From positions 1-6,010 of the forward strand of contig LNFD01000176.1 in NCBI GenBank assembly GCA_001464255.1: a stretch of DNA of 6,010 bases, given 5' to 3'. Within the stretch, counting starts at the first letter, position 1; each line of letters starts with the position of its first letter. This document shows, one piece after another, positions 1 through 6,010 of this stretch. The stretch comes from Actinomycetales bacterium Ga0077552 (GTDB lineage Bacteria; Actinomycetota; Actinomycetes; Actinomycetales; Microbacteriaceae). Below the pieces are notes generated by a model. The model saw nothing but the letters and a program-made list of their open reading frames with translations. It had not been told where the DNA came from and ran no database searches. A program made the translations under genes and the position numbers.

Positions 1-791
1 TCGGCTACGCCACCACCGAGACGCCGCAGCTCATGCCGCTGCCGATCTGGCTCGCGCACCGCCTCGCCGAGCGCCTCGCCGAGGTGCGCAAGCAGGGGGT
101 GCTCGACTACCTCGCGCCCGACGGCAAGACGCAGGTGACCATCGGGTACGAGGGCGCCGTACCGCGCACGGTCGAGACGGTCGTGCTCTCGACCCAGCAC
201 CTGCCGGCCGTGTCGACCGAGCAGTTGCGCGAGGACGTGCGGCGCACCGTCATCGCCGCGGTGCTCGAGGCCGCGGGCTTCGATCCCGAGGCGCCGCGCG
301 TGCTCATCAACCCCACCGGCCGCTTCGAGATCGGCGGGCCGCAGGGCGACGCCGGGCTCACGGGCCGCAAGATCATCGTCGACACCTACGGCGGCGCCTC
401 GCGGCACGGCGGCGGAGCGTTCAGCGGCAAGGACCCTTCCAAGGTCGACCGCTCGGCCGCGTACGCCATGCGCTGGGTCGCGAAGAACGCCGTCGCGGCC
501 GGGCTCGCCGACCGGCTCGAGGTGCAGGTCGCCTACGCGATCGGCACCGCCGCTCCGGTCGGCCTGTACGTCGAGACCTTCGGCACGGCGCACGTCGACG
601 AGCAGCGCATCATCGAGGCGATCCGCACGGTCTTCGACCTTCGTCCGGGGGCGATCATCCGCGACCTCGACCTGCTGCGTCCGATCTACGCGCAGACGAG
701 CACCTACGGGCACTTCGGCCGCGAGCTGCCCGACTTCACGTGGGAGCGTCTCGACCGCGTCGACGCGCTGCGCGCGGAGGCCGGTCTCTAG
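1..791 (+). CDS. metK: S-adenosylmethionine synthetase, 5'-truncated by the window edge
   Basis: MetK condenses ATP and L-methionine into S-adenosylmethionine, releasing phosphate and diphosphate; it is a cytosolic, usually tetrameric enzyme that needs Mg2+ and K+. The window holds 262 codons, read from base 3 and ending in TAG. The family is usually about 400 residues, so roughly the first third lies upstream. Visible family motifs are GYATTETPQLMPLPI right at the left edge (following the usual GAGDQG loop, which is outside), NPTGRFEIGGPQGDAG from base 309, and the glycine-rich phosphate-binding signature GGGAFSGKD at bases 408-434, followed by PSKVDRSAAY. All these match intact MetK, with no frameshift. 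The ATG at base 33 is an internal methionine, not the start, because homology continues upstream to the edge. The stop lies one base before the priA start, so the two are probably co-transcribed. It supplies the methyl donor used by RsmB further downstream, although that link is only metabolic. Confidence 0.97.
   Translation, partial: GYATTETPQLMPLPIWLAHRLAERLAEVRKQGVLDYLAPDGKTQVTIGYEGAVPRTVETVVLSTQHLPAVSTEQLREDVRRTVIAAVLEAAGFDPEAPRVLINPTGRFEIGGPQGDAGLTGRKIIVDTYGGASRHGGGAFSGKDPSKVDRSAAYAMRWVAKNAVAAGLADRLEVQVAYAIGTAAPVGLYVETFGTAHVDEQRIIEAIRTVFDLRPGAIIRDLDLLRPIYAQTSTYGHFGRELPDFTWERLDRVDALRAEAGL
776..780 (+). promoter_or_regulatory. Shine-Dalgarno site for priA inside metK
   Basis: GGAGG lies within the last codons of metK, 12 bases before the GTG at 793. 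It supports that GTG as the priA start and suggests translation from a shared metK-priA message. The spacing is a little long, so the call is moderate. Confidence 0.55.
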
Positions 792-792
792 C

Positions 793-2844
793 GTGCCCCC
801 GGCAGCCATCGCCCGGGTGCTGCTCGACTCGCCGCTGCCTCAGCTCGACCGGCTGTTCGACTACCGGATCCCCGAGCGCTGGCGCGAGCAGGCCGTCCCC
901 GGGGTGCGCGTGCTCGTCCCCCTGCGGTCGGCCGGTCGGCAGGCCAAGGGCTTCATCGTCGAGGTGGCGGACGAGGGCGGCTTCGAAGGCGTGCTGAGCG
1001 AGCTCGACGAGGTCGTCTCACCCGCTCCCGTGCTCGATGCGGCGGTGTGGCGCGTGGTGCGCCGCGCCGCGGATCGCGCCGCGGGCGTCGCGAGCGATCT
1101 CGTGCGGCTCGCCGTACCGCCGCGCCAGGTGCGGGTCGAGAAGGCGTGGCTGGCCCGGCGGGCCGAATCGCCCGCGGCGGCCTCCGCACGCGAGGCCGAG
1201 CGCCCGAGCGCCCCGGCCATCACGGGCTACGCGCCCGAGGCCCTCGCCGCCGTGCTGCGCCCCGGCGGTGACGTTCTCGACACCGGGCCCGAGGAGGGGG
1301 AGGGGCGGCGCGTGGCACTCACGGGCATCCCGGCGCCCGTCGAGATCGCGCCCGGCGTGTGGGTGCCGGCTGCGCTCCGCACCCTCGCCGAGCTCGCGGT
1401 GGCGACCCTGGCGGCGGGTCGCAGCGCGCTCGTGAGCGTGCCCGACTACCGCGACCTCGACCACCTGGCGGCCTGCCTCGCCCTGCTCGTCGCGGCCGAC
1501 GACATCGCGCGCATCGATGCCACGCAGCCCGCCGGCGAGCGCTATCGCGCCTTCCTGCGCACGCTCGAACCGCGGCCCGTGATCGTCATCGGCAATCGCT
1601 CGGCGTTGCTCGCGCCCGCGCCGGCCCTCGGCCTCGTGGCGCTCTGGGACGACGGCGACGGGCTGCACGCCGAGCCGCATGCGCCGGGCATCCACAGCCG
1701 CGATCTGGCCCTCCTGCGGCAGGAGGAGGCCGGATGCTCGCTCGTGCTCGCCGCCCACGCGCGCAGCACCGACGTGCAGCGTCTCGTCGAGCTCGGGTGG
1801 CTCACGGCCGTCGAGCCGCTCGGCCGCTGGCGCCGTCGCATCACGCCGACGGCCCAGCAGACCGCGACCGATGCCGGGGCGATGCGCGCGCGCATCCCCT
1901 CGACGGCGTGGCGCGCGGTCTCCGACGCGTTGCAGCACGGGCCTGTGCTCGTGCAGGTCGCCCGGCCCGGCTACGCTCCGCGCCTCGCCTGCGCCGACTG
2001 CGGAGAGACGGCGCGGTGCACCGCCTGCCGCGGCCCGCTCGGCGTCGCCCGTGTCGGGGCCGCGGCCTCCTGCCGATGGTGCGGTGCTCTCGCGGTCGCC
2101 TGGCGCTGCGCGACGTGCCAGGGCGAGCGCTGGCGCACCGTGGGGCGCGGCTCGGCGCGCACGGCCGACGAGCTGGGTCGCGCGTTCCCCGGAGCGCGCG
2201 TCGTGGTCTCCGACGGCGCCACCCCGCTGCAGTCGGCGCCGGGCGGTCGCACGCTCGTCGTCGCCACGCGCGGCGCCGAGCCGGTCGTCGCGGGCGGCTA
2301 CCGCGCCGTGCTGCTGCTCGACGGCGAGAGCATGCTCGCCCGCGAGAGCCTGCGCGTCGTCGAAGACTGCGTGCGCTGGTGGTGCAACGCGGCCGCCCTC
2401 GCCGCACCGGAGGCGCCCGTGCTGCTCGTGGGCGTCGGTGGCGCGGTCGCGACCGCGCTCGCCACCGGGCATCCGGAGCGCGTGGCAGCGGCTGAGCTCG
2501 CCGATCGTCGGCTGCTGCGCTTCCCGCCCGCGGTGCGCGTCGCGGCCCTCGCGGGCACCCCCGAGGCGGTCGCACGCGCGACGACCGCGCTCGACGACCT
2601 CGACGGAGTCGACGTGCTGGGGCCGATCGAGCTCGACGAGGGCCGTGTGCGCGCGATCGTGCGGCTCGACTACGCGCGCGGCGCCGAGGTCGCGACGCGG
2701 CTCAAGGCCGAGCTCGTGCGCGGCGCGACGGCGCGGGTGCCGCGTGTTCCCGGAGCCCCGCCGCGCCGCCGCGTGCCGGCCCTGCGCGTGCGGTTCGACG
2801 ACAGCGAACCCTTCGACGACCCCGGGCAGCGGCCGGTCGGCTAG
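793..2844 (+). CDS. priA: Primosomal protein PriA, degenerate actinobacterial form (probable replication restart protein)
   Basis: PriA recognises stalled or collapsed replication forks and reloads the replisome. This 683-residue protein has the N-terminal DNA-binding domain (ARVLLDSPLPQLDRLFDYRIP near residues 6-26, then PGVRVLVPL). It also has the central zinc-binding region with eight cysteines in four CxxC pairs (C400/403, C409/412, C427/430, C439/442). The helicase motifs are decayed: the Walker A position reads TLAAGRS (205-211) without GKT, the DEEH box reads DDGD (286-289), HSRD (301-304) matches the usual HARD motif, and motif III GSATPS reads AHARS. Actinobacterial PriA proteins are known for lacking detectable helicase motifs, so this is probably a fork-binding or primosome scaffold without ATP-driven unwinding. 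The reading frame is intact, which argues against a pseudogene. The GTG start is one base after the metK stop and has a GGAGG upstream. A length near 680 is usual for the actinobacterial form. Confidence 0.93.
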   Translation: MPPAAIARVLLDSPLPQLDRLFDYRIPERWREQAVPGVRVLVPLRSAGRQAKGFIVEVADEGGFEGVLSELDEVVSPAPVLDAAVWRVVRRAADRAAGVASDLVRLAVPPRQVRVEKAWLARRAESPAAASAREAERPSAPAITGYAPEALAAVLRPGGDVLDTGPEEGEGRRVALTGIPAPVEIAPGVWVPAALRTLAELAVATLAAGRSALVSVPDYRDLDHLAACLALLVAADDIARIDATQPAGERYRAFLRTLEPRPVIVIGNRSALLAPAPALGLVALWDDGDGLHAEPHAPGIHSRDLALLRQEEAGCSLVLAAHARSTDVQRLVELGWLTAVEPLGRWRRRITPTAQQTATDAGAMRARIPSTAWRAVSDALQHGPVLVQVARPGYAPRLACADCGETARCTACRGPLGVARVGAAASCRWCGALAVAWRCATCQGERWRTVGRGSARTADELGRAFPGARVVVSDGATPLQSAPGGRTLVVATRGAEPVVAGGYRAVLLLDGESMLARESLRVVEDCVRWWCNAAALAAPEAPVLLVGVGGAVATALATGHPERVAAAELADRRLLRFPPAVRVAALAGTPEAVARATTALDDLDGVDVLGPIELDEGRVRAIVRLDYARGAEVATRLKAELVRGATARVPRVPGAPPRRRVPALRVRFDDSEPFDDPGQRPVG

Positions 2845-2876
2845 CGGGCGCGGTCGGGCGCGGGCCGGGCATCCGG

Positions 2877-2888
2877 TTGAATGGGGGC
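2877..2888 (+). promoter_or_regulatory. Putative leaderless-type -10 element before fmt
   Basis: TTGAAT (2877-2882) is followed by exactly six bases and then the ATG at 2889. It matches TATAAT at four of six positions but not the A at position 2, and no good -35 is visible. The G-run just before the ATG leaves only one base of spacing, too close to work as a normal Shine-Dalgarno site. An ATG at 2881 is out of frame with fmt, which would be harmless if transcription starts at 2889. The geometry is the same as before rpe and the FKBP-like gene. Confidence 0.35.
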
Positions 2889-3815
2889 ATGCCCGCTCTG
2901 CGTCTCGTCGTCGCCGGCAGCCCCGCGGCGGCCGTGCCCACCCTGACGACGCTCTCGGCGAGCGAGCACGAGATCGTGCGGGTCATCACCCGGCCGCCGA
3001 CGCCCCAGGGGCGCAAGCGCGTGCTCACGCCGACGCCCGTCGCGCTCGAGGCCGAGCGTCTCGGCCTGCCCGTGCTCGAGGCGACGAGGCTCGTCCAGAT
3101 CGAGGGAGAGCTGCTGCCGCTCGCCGTCGACCTCGGCGTGATCGTCGCGTACGGCGCCCTCGTGCGCGAGCCGCTGCTCTCATGGCCGCGCCTCGGCTGG
3201 ATCAACCTGCACTTCTCGCTGCTGCCGCGCTGGCGTGGCGCCGCCCCCGTGCAGCACGCCGTGATCGCGGGCGATGCGCAGACGGGTGCGACGGTCTTCC
3301 AGCTCACCGAGGGCCTCGACGAGGGCGACTGGTACGCGCGGCTGACGACGCCCATCGGCGCGCAGCGCACCGCGGGCTCGCTGCTCGACGAGCTCAGCAC
3401 GACGGGGGCAGCGCTCGTGCGGCAGGTCGTCGACGACCTCGCGGCGGGCACCGCCGTCGCCCACCCGCAGGAGGGGATCGTGACGCTCGCGCCGAAGCTC
3501 GGCCGCGACGACGCGGCGCTGCGCTGGGACGAACCCGCCGAAGCCGTGCACGCACGGCTGCGCGGCGTGACGCCCGAGCCCGGTGCCTTCACGCTGTGGG
3601 GCGATCAGGCGATCAAGGTGCTCGAGGCGGCGATCGCGCGGGATGCCGCCGCACTGCCCGCGGGCACCGTGCGCCGCGAGGGCGGCCGCGTTCTCGTGGG
3701 CACGGCGACCGTGCCGCTCGAACTGCTGCGCGTGCAGCCGGCGGGCAAGCAGGCGATGAGCGCAGCCGACTGGGCGCGCGGGCTGCCGTCCGACCGCGAT
3801 CCGGTGTTCTCGTGA
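2889..3815 (+). CDS. fmt: Methionyl-tRNA formyltransferase
   Basis: Fmt transfers a formyl group from 10-formyltetrahydrofolate to the amino group of Met-tRNAfMet, making the initiator tRNA for bacterial translation. The product is 308 residues, the usual length. The N-terminal formyltransferase fold begins LRLVVAGSP, and a basic tRNA-contacting loop QGRKR lies at 40-44. The catalytic Asn and His fall at N106 and H108 in INLHFSLLPRWRGAAP, a Fmt signature, and the folate-side acidic motif GLDEGD includes D144 and D147. The C-terminal tRNA-binding domain ends with LLRVQPAGKQAMS, as in E. coli Fmt. I chose the ATG at 2889 over the TTG at 2877 because homology starts there and the upstream four codons (MNGG) are not family-like. 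P37 stands where many Fmt proteins have Asp in TRPD; this is probably neutral. The stop overlaps the rsmB start. A peptide deformylase gene, a common fmt partner, is not seen here. Confidence 0.96.
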   Translation: MPALRLVVAGSPAAAVPTLTTLSASEHEIVRVITRPPTPQGRKRVLTPTPVALEAERLGLPVLEATRLVQIEGELLPLAVDLGVIVAYGALVREPLLSWPRLGWINLHFSLLPRWRGAAPVQHAVIAGDAQTGATVFQLTEGLDEGDWYARLTTPIGAQRTAGSLLDELSTTGAALVRQVVDDLAAGTAVAHPQEGIVTLAPKLGRDDAALRWDEPAEAVHARLRGVTPEPGAFTLWGDQAIKVLEAAIARDAAALPAGTVRREGGRVLVGTATVPLELLRVQPAGKQAMSAADWARGLPSDRDPVFS

Positions 3816-5215
3816 CCGGCCGGCCGCAGTCGGAGGGGTCGCGGCAGCGGGCCCGCACGACGGCGACACCGCGTCAGGTGGCGTTCGACGTGCTGCGCGC
3901 CGTCGCCGACGACGACGCCTACGCGAACCTGCTGCTGCCGACGCGCCTGCGTCGGGCGCGGTTGAGCGGTGCCGACGCGGCCTTCGCGACCGAGCTCACG
4001 TACGGCACGCTGCGCCGGCGCGGGCACTACGACGCCGTGATCGCGCTCGCGGCCGGTCGCTCGATCGACGCGATCGACCCCATCGCGCTCGATGTGCTGC
4101 GCCTGGGGGCGCACCAGCTGCTCGGCATGAGCACGCCGGCGCACGCCGCGGTCGGCGAGACGGTCGAACTCACGCGCCGGGCGCGGGCGGCCCGCACGAC
4201 CGGGTTCGTCAACGCCGTGCTGCGCACGATCTCGCGCGACGACGACGCGACTTGGACGGCGCGCCTCCTCGACGGGGTCACCGACCCCGACACGCGGGCG
4301 GGCATCGCCTACGCGCATCCGCCGTGGCTTGTCACCGCCCTGCGCTCGGCTCTCGCGCGCGAGGGGCGCGCGAGCGAGCTCGAGGCGCTACTCGCCGCCG
4401 ACAACGCGCCCCCGCGCGTGACGCTCGTCGCCCTGCCCGGTCTCAGCGAGCCCGAGAGCCTCGGCGACCTCACCCTCTACTCGCCCGTCGGCGCGCGCTC
4501 CGCGGCCGGCGACCCGGCGGCGCATCCCGCGGTCGCCACCGGGGCCGCGCGCGTGCAGGACGAGGGTTCTCAGCTCGCGGCTCTCGCCCTCTCGCGCGCC
4601 CGACCGGTGGTCGCGGGGGAGCGGTGGCTTGACCTGTGCGCGGGGCCGGGCGGCAAGGCCGCGCTCCTCGCGGCCGAGGCAAGGGCGGCGGGCGCGGTGC
4701 TCACCGCCAACGAAGTCGTGCCCGCGCGCGCCGAGCTCGTGCGGAAGGCCCTGCACGCGGTGGACCCGGCCGTCGAGGTTCGCGTCGGCGACGGCCGCGC
4801 GATCGGCGCACTCGAGCCCGGCTCCTACGACCGCATCCTGCTCGATGCGCCGTGCACAGGGCTGGGCGCCCTGCGGCGACGGCCCGAGGCACGCTGGCGC
4901 AAGACCGCGGCCGACGTCGCTCCGCTCGCCGTCCTGCAGGGCGAGCTGCTGCGCAGCGCGCTCGCGGCGCTGCGACCCGGGGGAGTGCTCGCCTACGTCA
5001 CGTGCTCGCCGCACCCCGACGAGACGACGGCGATCGTGGATGCCCTCCTCACCGAGCACCCCGCCGATGCCGCCCCGCTCGACGCCCGGGCTGTGCTGGC
5101 CGGCGTCACCCGCTCCCCCCTCGACCTCGGCGAGCTCGCCCACGGGGCCGCGCAGCTCTGGCCGCACCGGCACGGAACCGATGCGATGTTCATCCAGCTC
5201 CTGACCCGCCGCTGA
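3812..5215 (+). CDS. rsmB: 16S rRNA m5C967-type methyltransferase (RsmB/Sun/Fmu)
   Basis: RsmB methylates carbon 5 of a 16S rRNA cytosine (C967 in E. coli numbering) using S-adenosylmethionine. The 467-residue product has an N-terminal NusB-like RNA-binding domain (about residues 18-145, ending in the Sun-family motif FVNAVLR at 132-138). It then has a linker with RVQDEGSQLA near 249, and a Rossmann-fold methyltransferase domain. SAM motif I is DLCAGPGGK (274-282). Motif IV is DAPCTGLG with C348, and motif VI is YVTCSPHPDE with C398. In this family the motif VI cysteine attacks the base and the motif IV cysteine helps release the product, so both catalytic residues are present. The GTG start overlaps the fmt stop as GTGA, with no strong Shine-Dalgarno site, which suggests translational coupling. 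The frame is also open for about 2 kb upstream, but that part lies over priA and fmt and has no family resemblance. It is somewhat longer than E. coli RsmB (429), partly from a basic N-terminal extension. Confidence 0.95.
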   Translation: MTGRPQSEGSRQRARTTATPRQVAFDVLRAVADDDAYANLLLPTRLRRARLSGADAAFATELTYGTLRRRGHYDAVIALAAGRSIDAIDPIALDVLRLGAHQLLGMSTPAHAAVGETVELTRRARAARTTGFVNAVLRTISRDDDATWTARLLDGVTDPDTRAGIAYAHPPWLVTALRSALAREGRASELEALLAADNAPPRVTLVALPGLSEPESLGDLTLYSPVGARSAAGDPAAHPAVATGAARVQDEGSQLAALALSRARPVVAGERWLDLCAGPGGKAALLAAEARAAGAVLTANEVVPARAELVRKALHAVDPAVEVRVGDGRAIGALEPGSYDRILLDAPCTGLGALRRRPEARWRKTAADVAPLAVLQGELLRSALAALRPGGVLAYVTCSPHPDETTAIVDALLTEHPADAAPLDARAVLAGVTRSPLDLGELAHGAAQLWPHRHGTDAMFIQLLTRR

Positions 5216-5244
5216 GCGCCGGGCATCCCGACCCGCTGCCTCGC

Positions 5245-5256
5245 TACGCTGACGAC
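5245..5256 (+). promoter_or_regulatory. Putative leaderless -10 element before rpe
   Basis: TACGCT (5245-5250) fits the actinobacterial TANNNT -10 pattern and is followed by GACGAC and then the GTG start at 5257. A transcript beginning six to seven bases after the hexamer would start at the GTG itself. No Shine-Dalgarno-like purine run is present in the 41-base gap, which favours leaderless initiation. No clear -35 is visible. Confidence 0.5.
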
Positions 5257-5919
5257 GTGACCGTGCGCATTAATCCGAGCATCCTGTCGGCCGATTTCGT
5301 CAACCTGCAGCGCGATGTCGAGCGCATCGCGAGCGCCGATCTCGTGCACGTCGATGTCATGGACAACCACTTCGTGCCGAACCTGACCTTCGGCCCGCAG
5401 ATGGTGGGGCGGCTTCAGGCGGTCTCGCCGATCCCGCTCGACGTTCACCTCATGATCAGCGACGCGGATCGCTGGGCTCCCGGCTACGCCGAGCTCGGCG
5501 CCTTCTCGGTGACCTTCCACGCCGAGGCCGCAGCTGATGTCGTCGCGACCGCGCGGGCGCTCCGCGAGCGCGGCAGCCGCGCGGGCCTCGCGGTCAAGCC
5601 CGGCACCGACGTCGAGCCCTATCTGGAGCTGCTGCCCGAGTTCGACCAGGTGCTCGTCATGACGGTCGAGCCGGGCTTCGGCGGCCAGTCGTTCATGGCC
5701 GAGACGATGCCCAAGCTGCGCGCGCTGCGCGAGGCGGTCGACCGGCACGGGCTCGACGTCTGGCTGCAGGTCGACGGCGTAATCTCTCTCGACACCATCG
5801 GCATCGCGGCCGAGGCGGGCGCCGACACCTTCGTCGCCGGCTCGGCCGTGTACGGCCGCGAGAGCGTCGAGCAGGCGATCGCCGAGCTGCGCGCCGCGGC
5901 GAGCGCTCACCGCCACTGA
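5257..5919 (+). CDS. rpe: Ribulose-phosphate 3-epimerase
   Basis: Rpe interconverts D-ribulose 5-phosphate and D-xylulose 5-phosphate in the pentose phosphate pathway. The 220-residue product has the usual length and is a TIM barrel. Motifs in order are PSILSADF (7-14), HVDVMDNHFVPN (31-42), DVHLMI (62-67), AVKPGT, MTVEPGFGGQSF (135-146), QVDGVIS (171-177) and AGSAVYG (194-200). The metal ligands by family comparison are H31, D33, H64 and D173, with D33 and D173 acting as the acid/base pair; all are present. The odd point is VDGV at 172-175: the family nearly always has VDGG, and the second Gly forms part of the phosphate-binding loop. The GTG start at 5257 fits the start of homology (VRINPSILSAD) and sits six bases after a TANNNT hexamer. 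The stop is TGA at 5917-5919. It may form its own transcription unit or extend the fmt-rsmB one. Confidence 0.96.
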   Translation: MTVRINPSILSADFVNLQRDVERIASADLVHVDVMDNHFVPNLTFGPQMVGRLQAVSPIPLDVHLMISDADRWAPGYAELGAFSVTFHAEAAADVVATARALRERGSRAGLAVKPGTDVEPYLELLPEFDQVLVMTVEPGFGGQSFMAETMPKLRALREAVDRHGLDVWLQVDGVISLDTIGIAAEAGADTFVAGSAVYGRESVEQAIAELRAAASAHRH

Positions 5920-5953
5920 CACGGCCGCTGACCCTGCTCACGGCGAGGTCTGG

Positions 5954-5965
5954 TTTGATGGAGGC
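5954..5965 (+). promoter_or_regulatory. Putative leaderless-type -10 element before the FKBP-like gene
   Basis: TTTGAT (5954-5959) is followed by GGAGGC and then the ATG at 5966, the same six-base spacing as before fmt and rpe. It matches TATAAT at four of six positions. A weak -35-like CTGACC lies at 5928-5933 with a 20-base spacer, longer than ideal. GGAGG at 5960-5964 looks like a Shine-Dalgarno site but sits only one base from the ATG, so either it is not used as such or the true start is elsewhere. Confidence 0.35.
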
Positions 5966-6010
5966 ATGAGCCAGAACACGAAGCCCGAGATCGACTTCTT
6001 CGAGGGCCCC
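5966..6010 (+). CDS. Start of a probable FKBP-type peptidyl-prolyl cis-trans isomerase, 3'-truncated by the window edge
   Basis: Only 15 codons are visible, reading MSQNTKPEIDFFEGP, with the frame open to the edge. The KPEIDF-EGP stretch resembles the N-terminus of small cytosolic FKBP-type isomerases of actinobacteria, where it precedes an acidic LVIEDI-like segment and the FKBP core; that resemblance is from memory and rests on few residues. Such proteins speed proline isomerisation during folding. It begins 46 bases after the rpe stop, with a -10-like hexamer six bases upstream and no signal peptide in the visible part. It could instead be an unrelated small protein; the catalytic domain is outside the window. 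Confidence 0.5.
   Translation, partial: MSQNTKPEIDFFEGP

Noticed and set aside
1018..2472. A 484-codon open frame on the - strand opposite priA.
   Set aside because: It is composed of low-complexity Arg/Gly/Ala-rich sequence without any motif, and priA on the + strand is well supported by its DNA-binding and cysteine motifs.
2845..2876. Possible terminator or riboswitch in the GC-rich gap after priA.
   Set aside because: The gap is 44 bases in all and holds no clear inverted repeat or T-run; it is too short for a known riboswitch class.
2877..2888. TTG at 2877 as an upstream start of fmt.
   Set aside because: It would add only MNGG, which is not Fmt-like; the ATG at 2889 matches where homologues begin and gives N106/H108 numbering as in E. 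coli.
2702..3592. A 296-codon open frame on the - strand opposite the priA end and fmt.
   Set aside because: Ser/Arg/Ala-rich shadow with no motif; fmt on the other strand has its full set of catalytic residues.
1679..3811. The rsmB frame stays open for about 2.1 kb upstream of the GTG at 3812, giving an apparent 1178-residue protein.
   Set aside because: The upstream part lies over priA and fmt in another frame and is an Arg/Ala/Ser/Pro-rich translation typical of GC-rich shadow frames. Recognisable RsmB sequence begins only after 3812, at the fmt stop.
4993..5922. A 309-codon open frame on the - strand opposite rsmB and rpe.
   Set aside because: It crosses two well-supported genes, shows no domain I recognise, and looks like a complement shadow of GC-rich codons.
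5924..5944. Possible hairpin terminator between rpe and the FKBP-like gene (GCCG ... CGGC).
   Set aside because: The stem is only four pairs with a 13-base loop and no T-run, so it is not convincing.

Overview
The window is about 6 kb of very GC-rich DNA (clearly above 70% by eye). All genes are on the + strand, coding is almost continuous, and there are GTG starts. The protein dialects (a PriA without helicase motifs, MetK, Fmt, RsmB and Rpe in this order) point to a high-GC actinobacterium, most likely a member of the Microbacteriaceae. The family assignment is inference from gene order and protein style; no 16S gene or other marker is present.

Layout from left to right: (1) the 3' two thirds of metK, S-adenosylmethionine synthetase, running in from the left edge; (2) priA, one base after metK, encoding the degenerate actinobacterial primosome protein; (3) a 44-base gap, then fmt, methionyl-tRNA formyltransferase; (4) rsmB (sun/fmu), the 16S rRNA m5C967-type methyltransferase, whose GTG start overlaps the fmt stop; (5) a 41-base gap, then rpe, ribulose-phosphate 3-epimerase; (6) a 46-base gap, then the first 15 codons of a gene that resembles the N-terminus of actinobacterial FKBP-type peptidyl-prolyl isomerases, cut by the right edge. 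No stretch of 300 bases lacks a gene. I see no tRNA, rRNA, CRISPR, insertion sequence, prophage or convincing hairpin terminator.

This is a conserved housekeeping neighbourhood. Its themes are SAM supply (MetK) and SAM use (RsmB), translation initiation (Fmt) and ribosome modification (RsmB), replication restart (PriA), and the pentose phosphate pathway (Rpe). The three intergenic gaps each end in a -10-like hexamer placed exactly six bases before the start codon. This suggests that fmt-rsmB, rpe and the FKBP-like gene may each have a leaderless promoter, while priA is read from the metK transcript using a Shine-Dalgarno site inside metK.

I found no new defence, mobile or biosynthetic system. 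The points most worth a second look are a Gly-to-Val change next to the catalytic aspartate in Rpe, the near-identical start boxes of fmt and the FKBP-like gene, and a strand-biased 9-base word.
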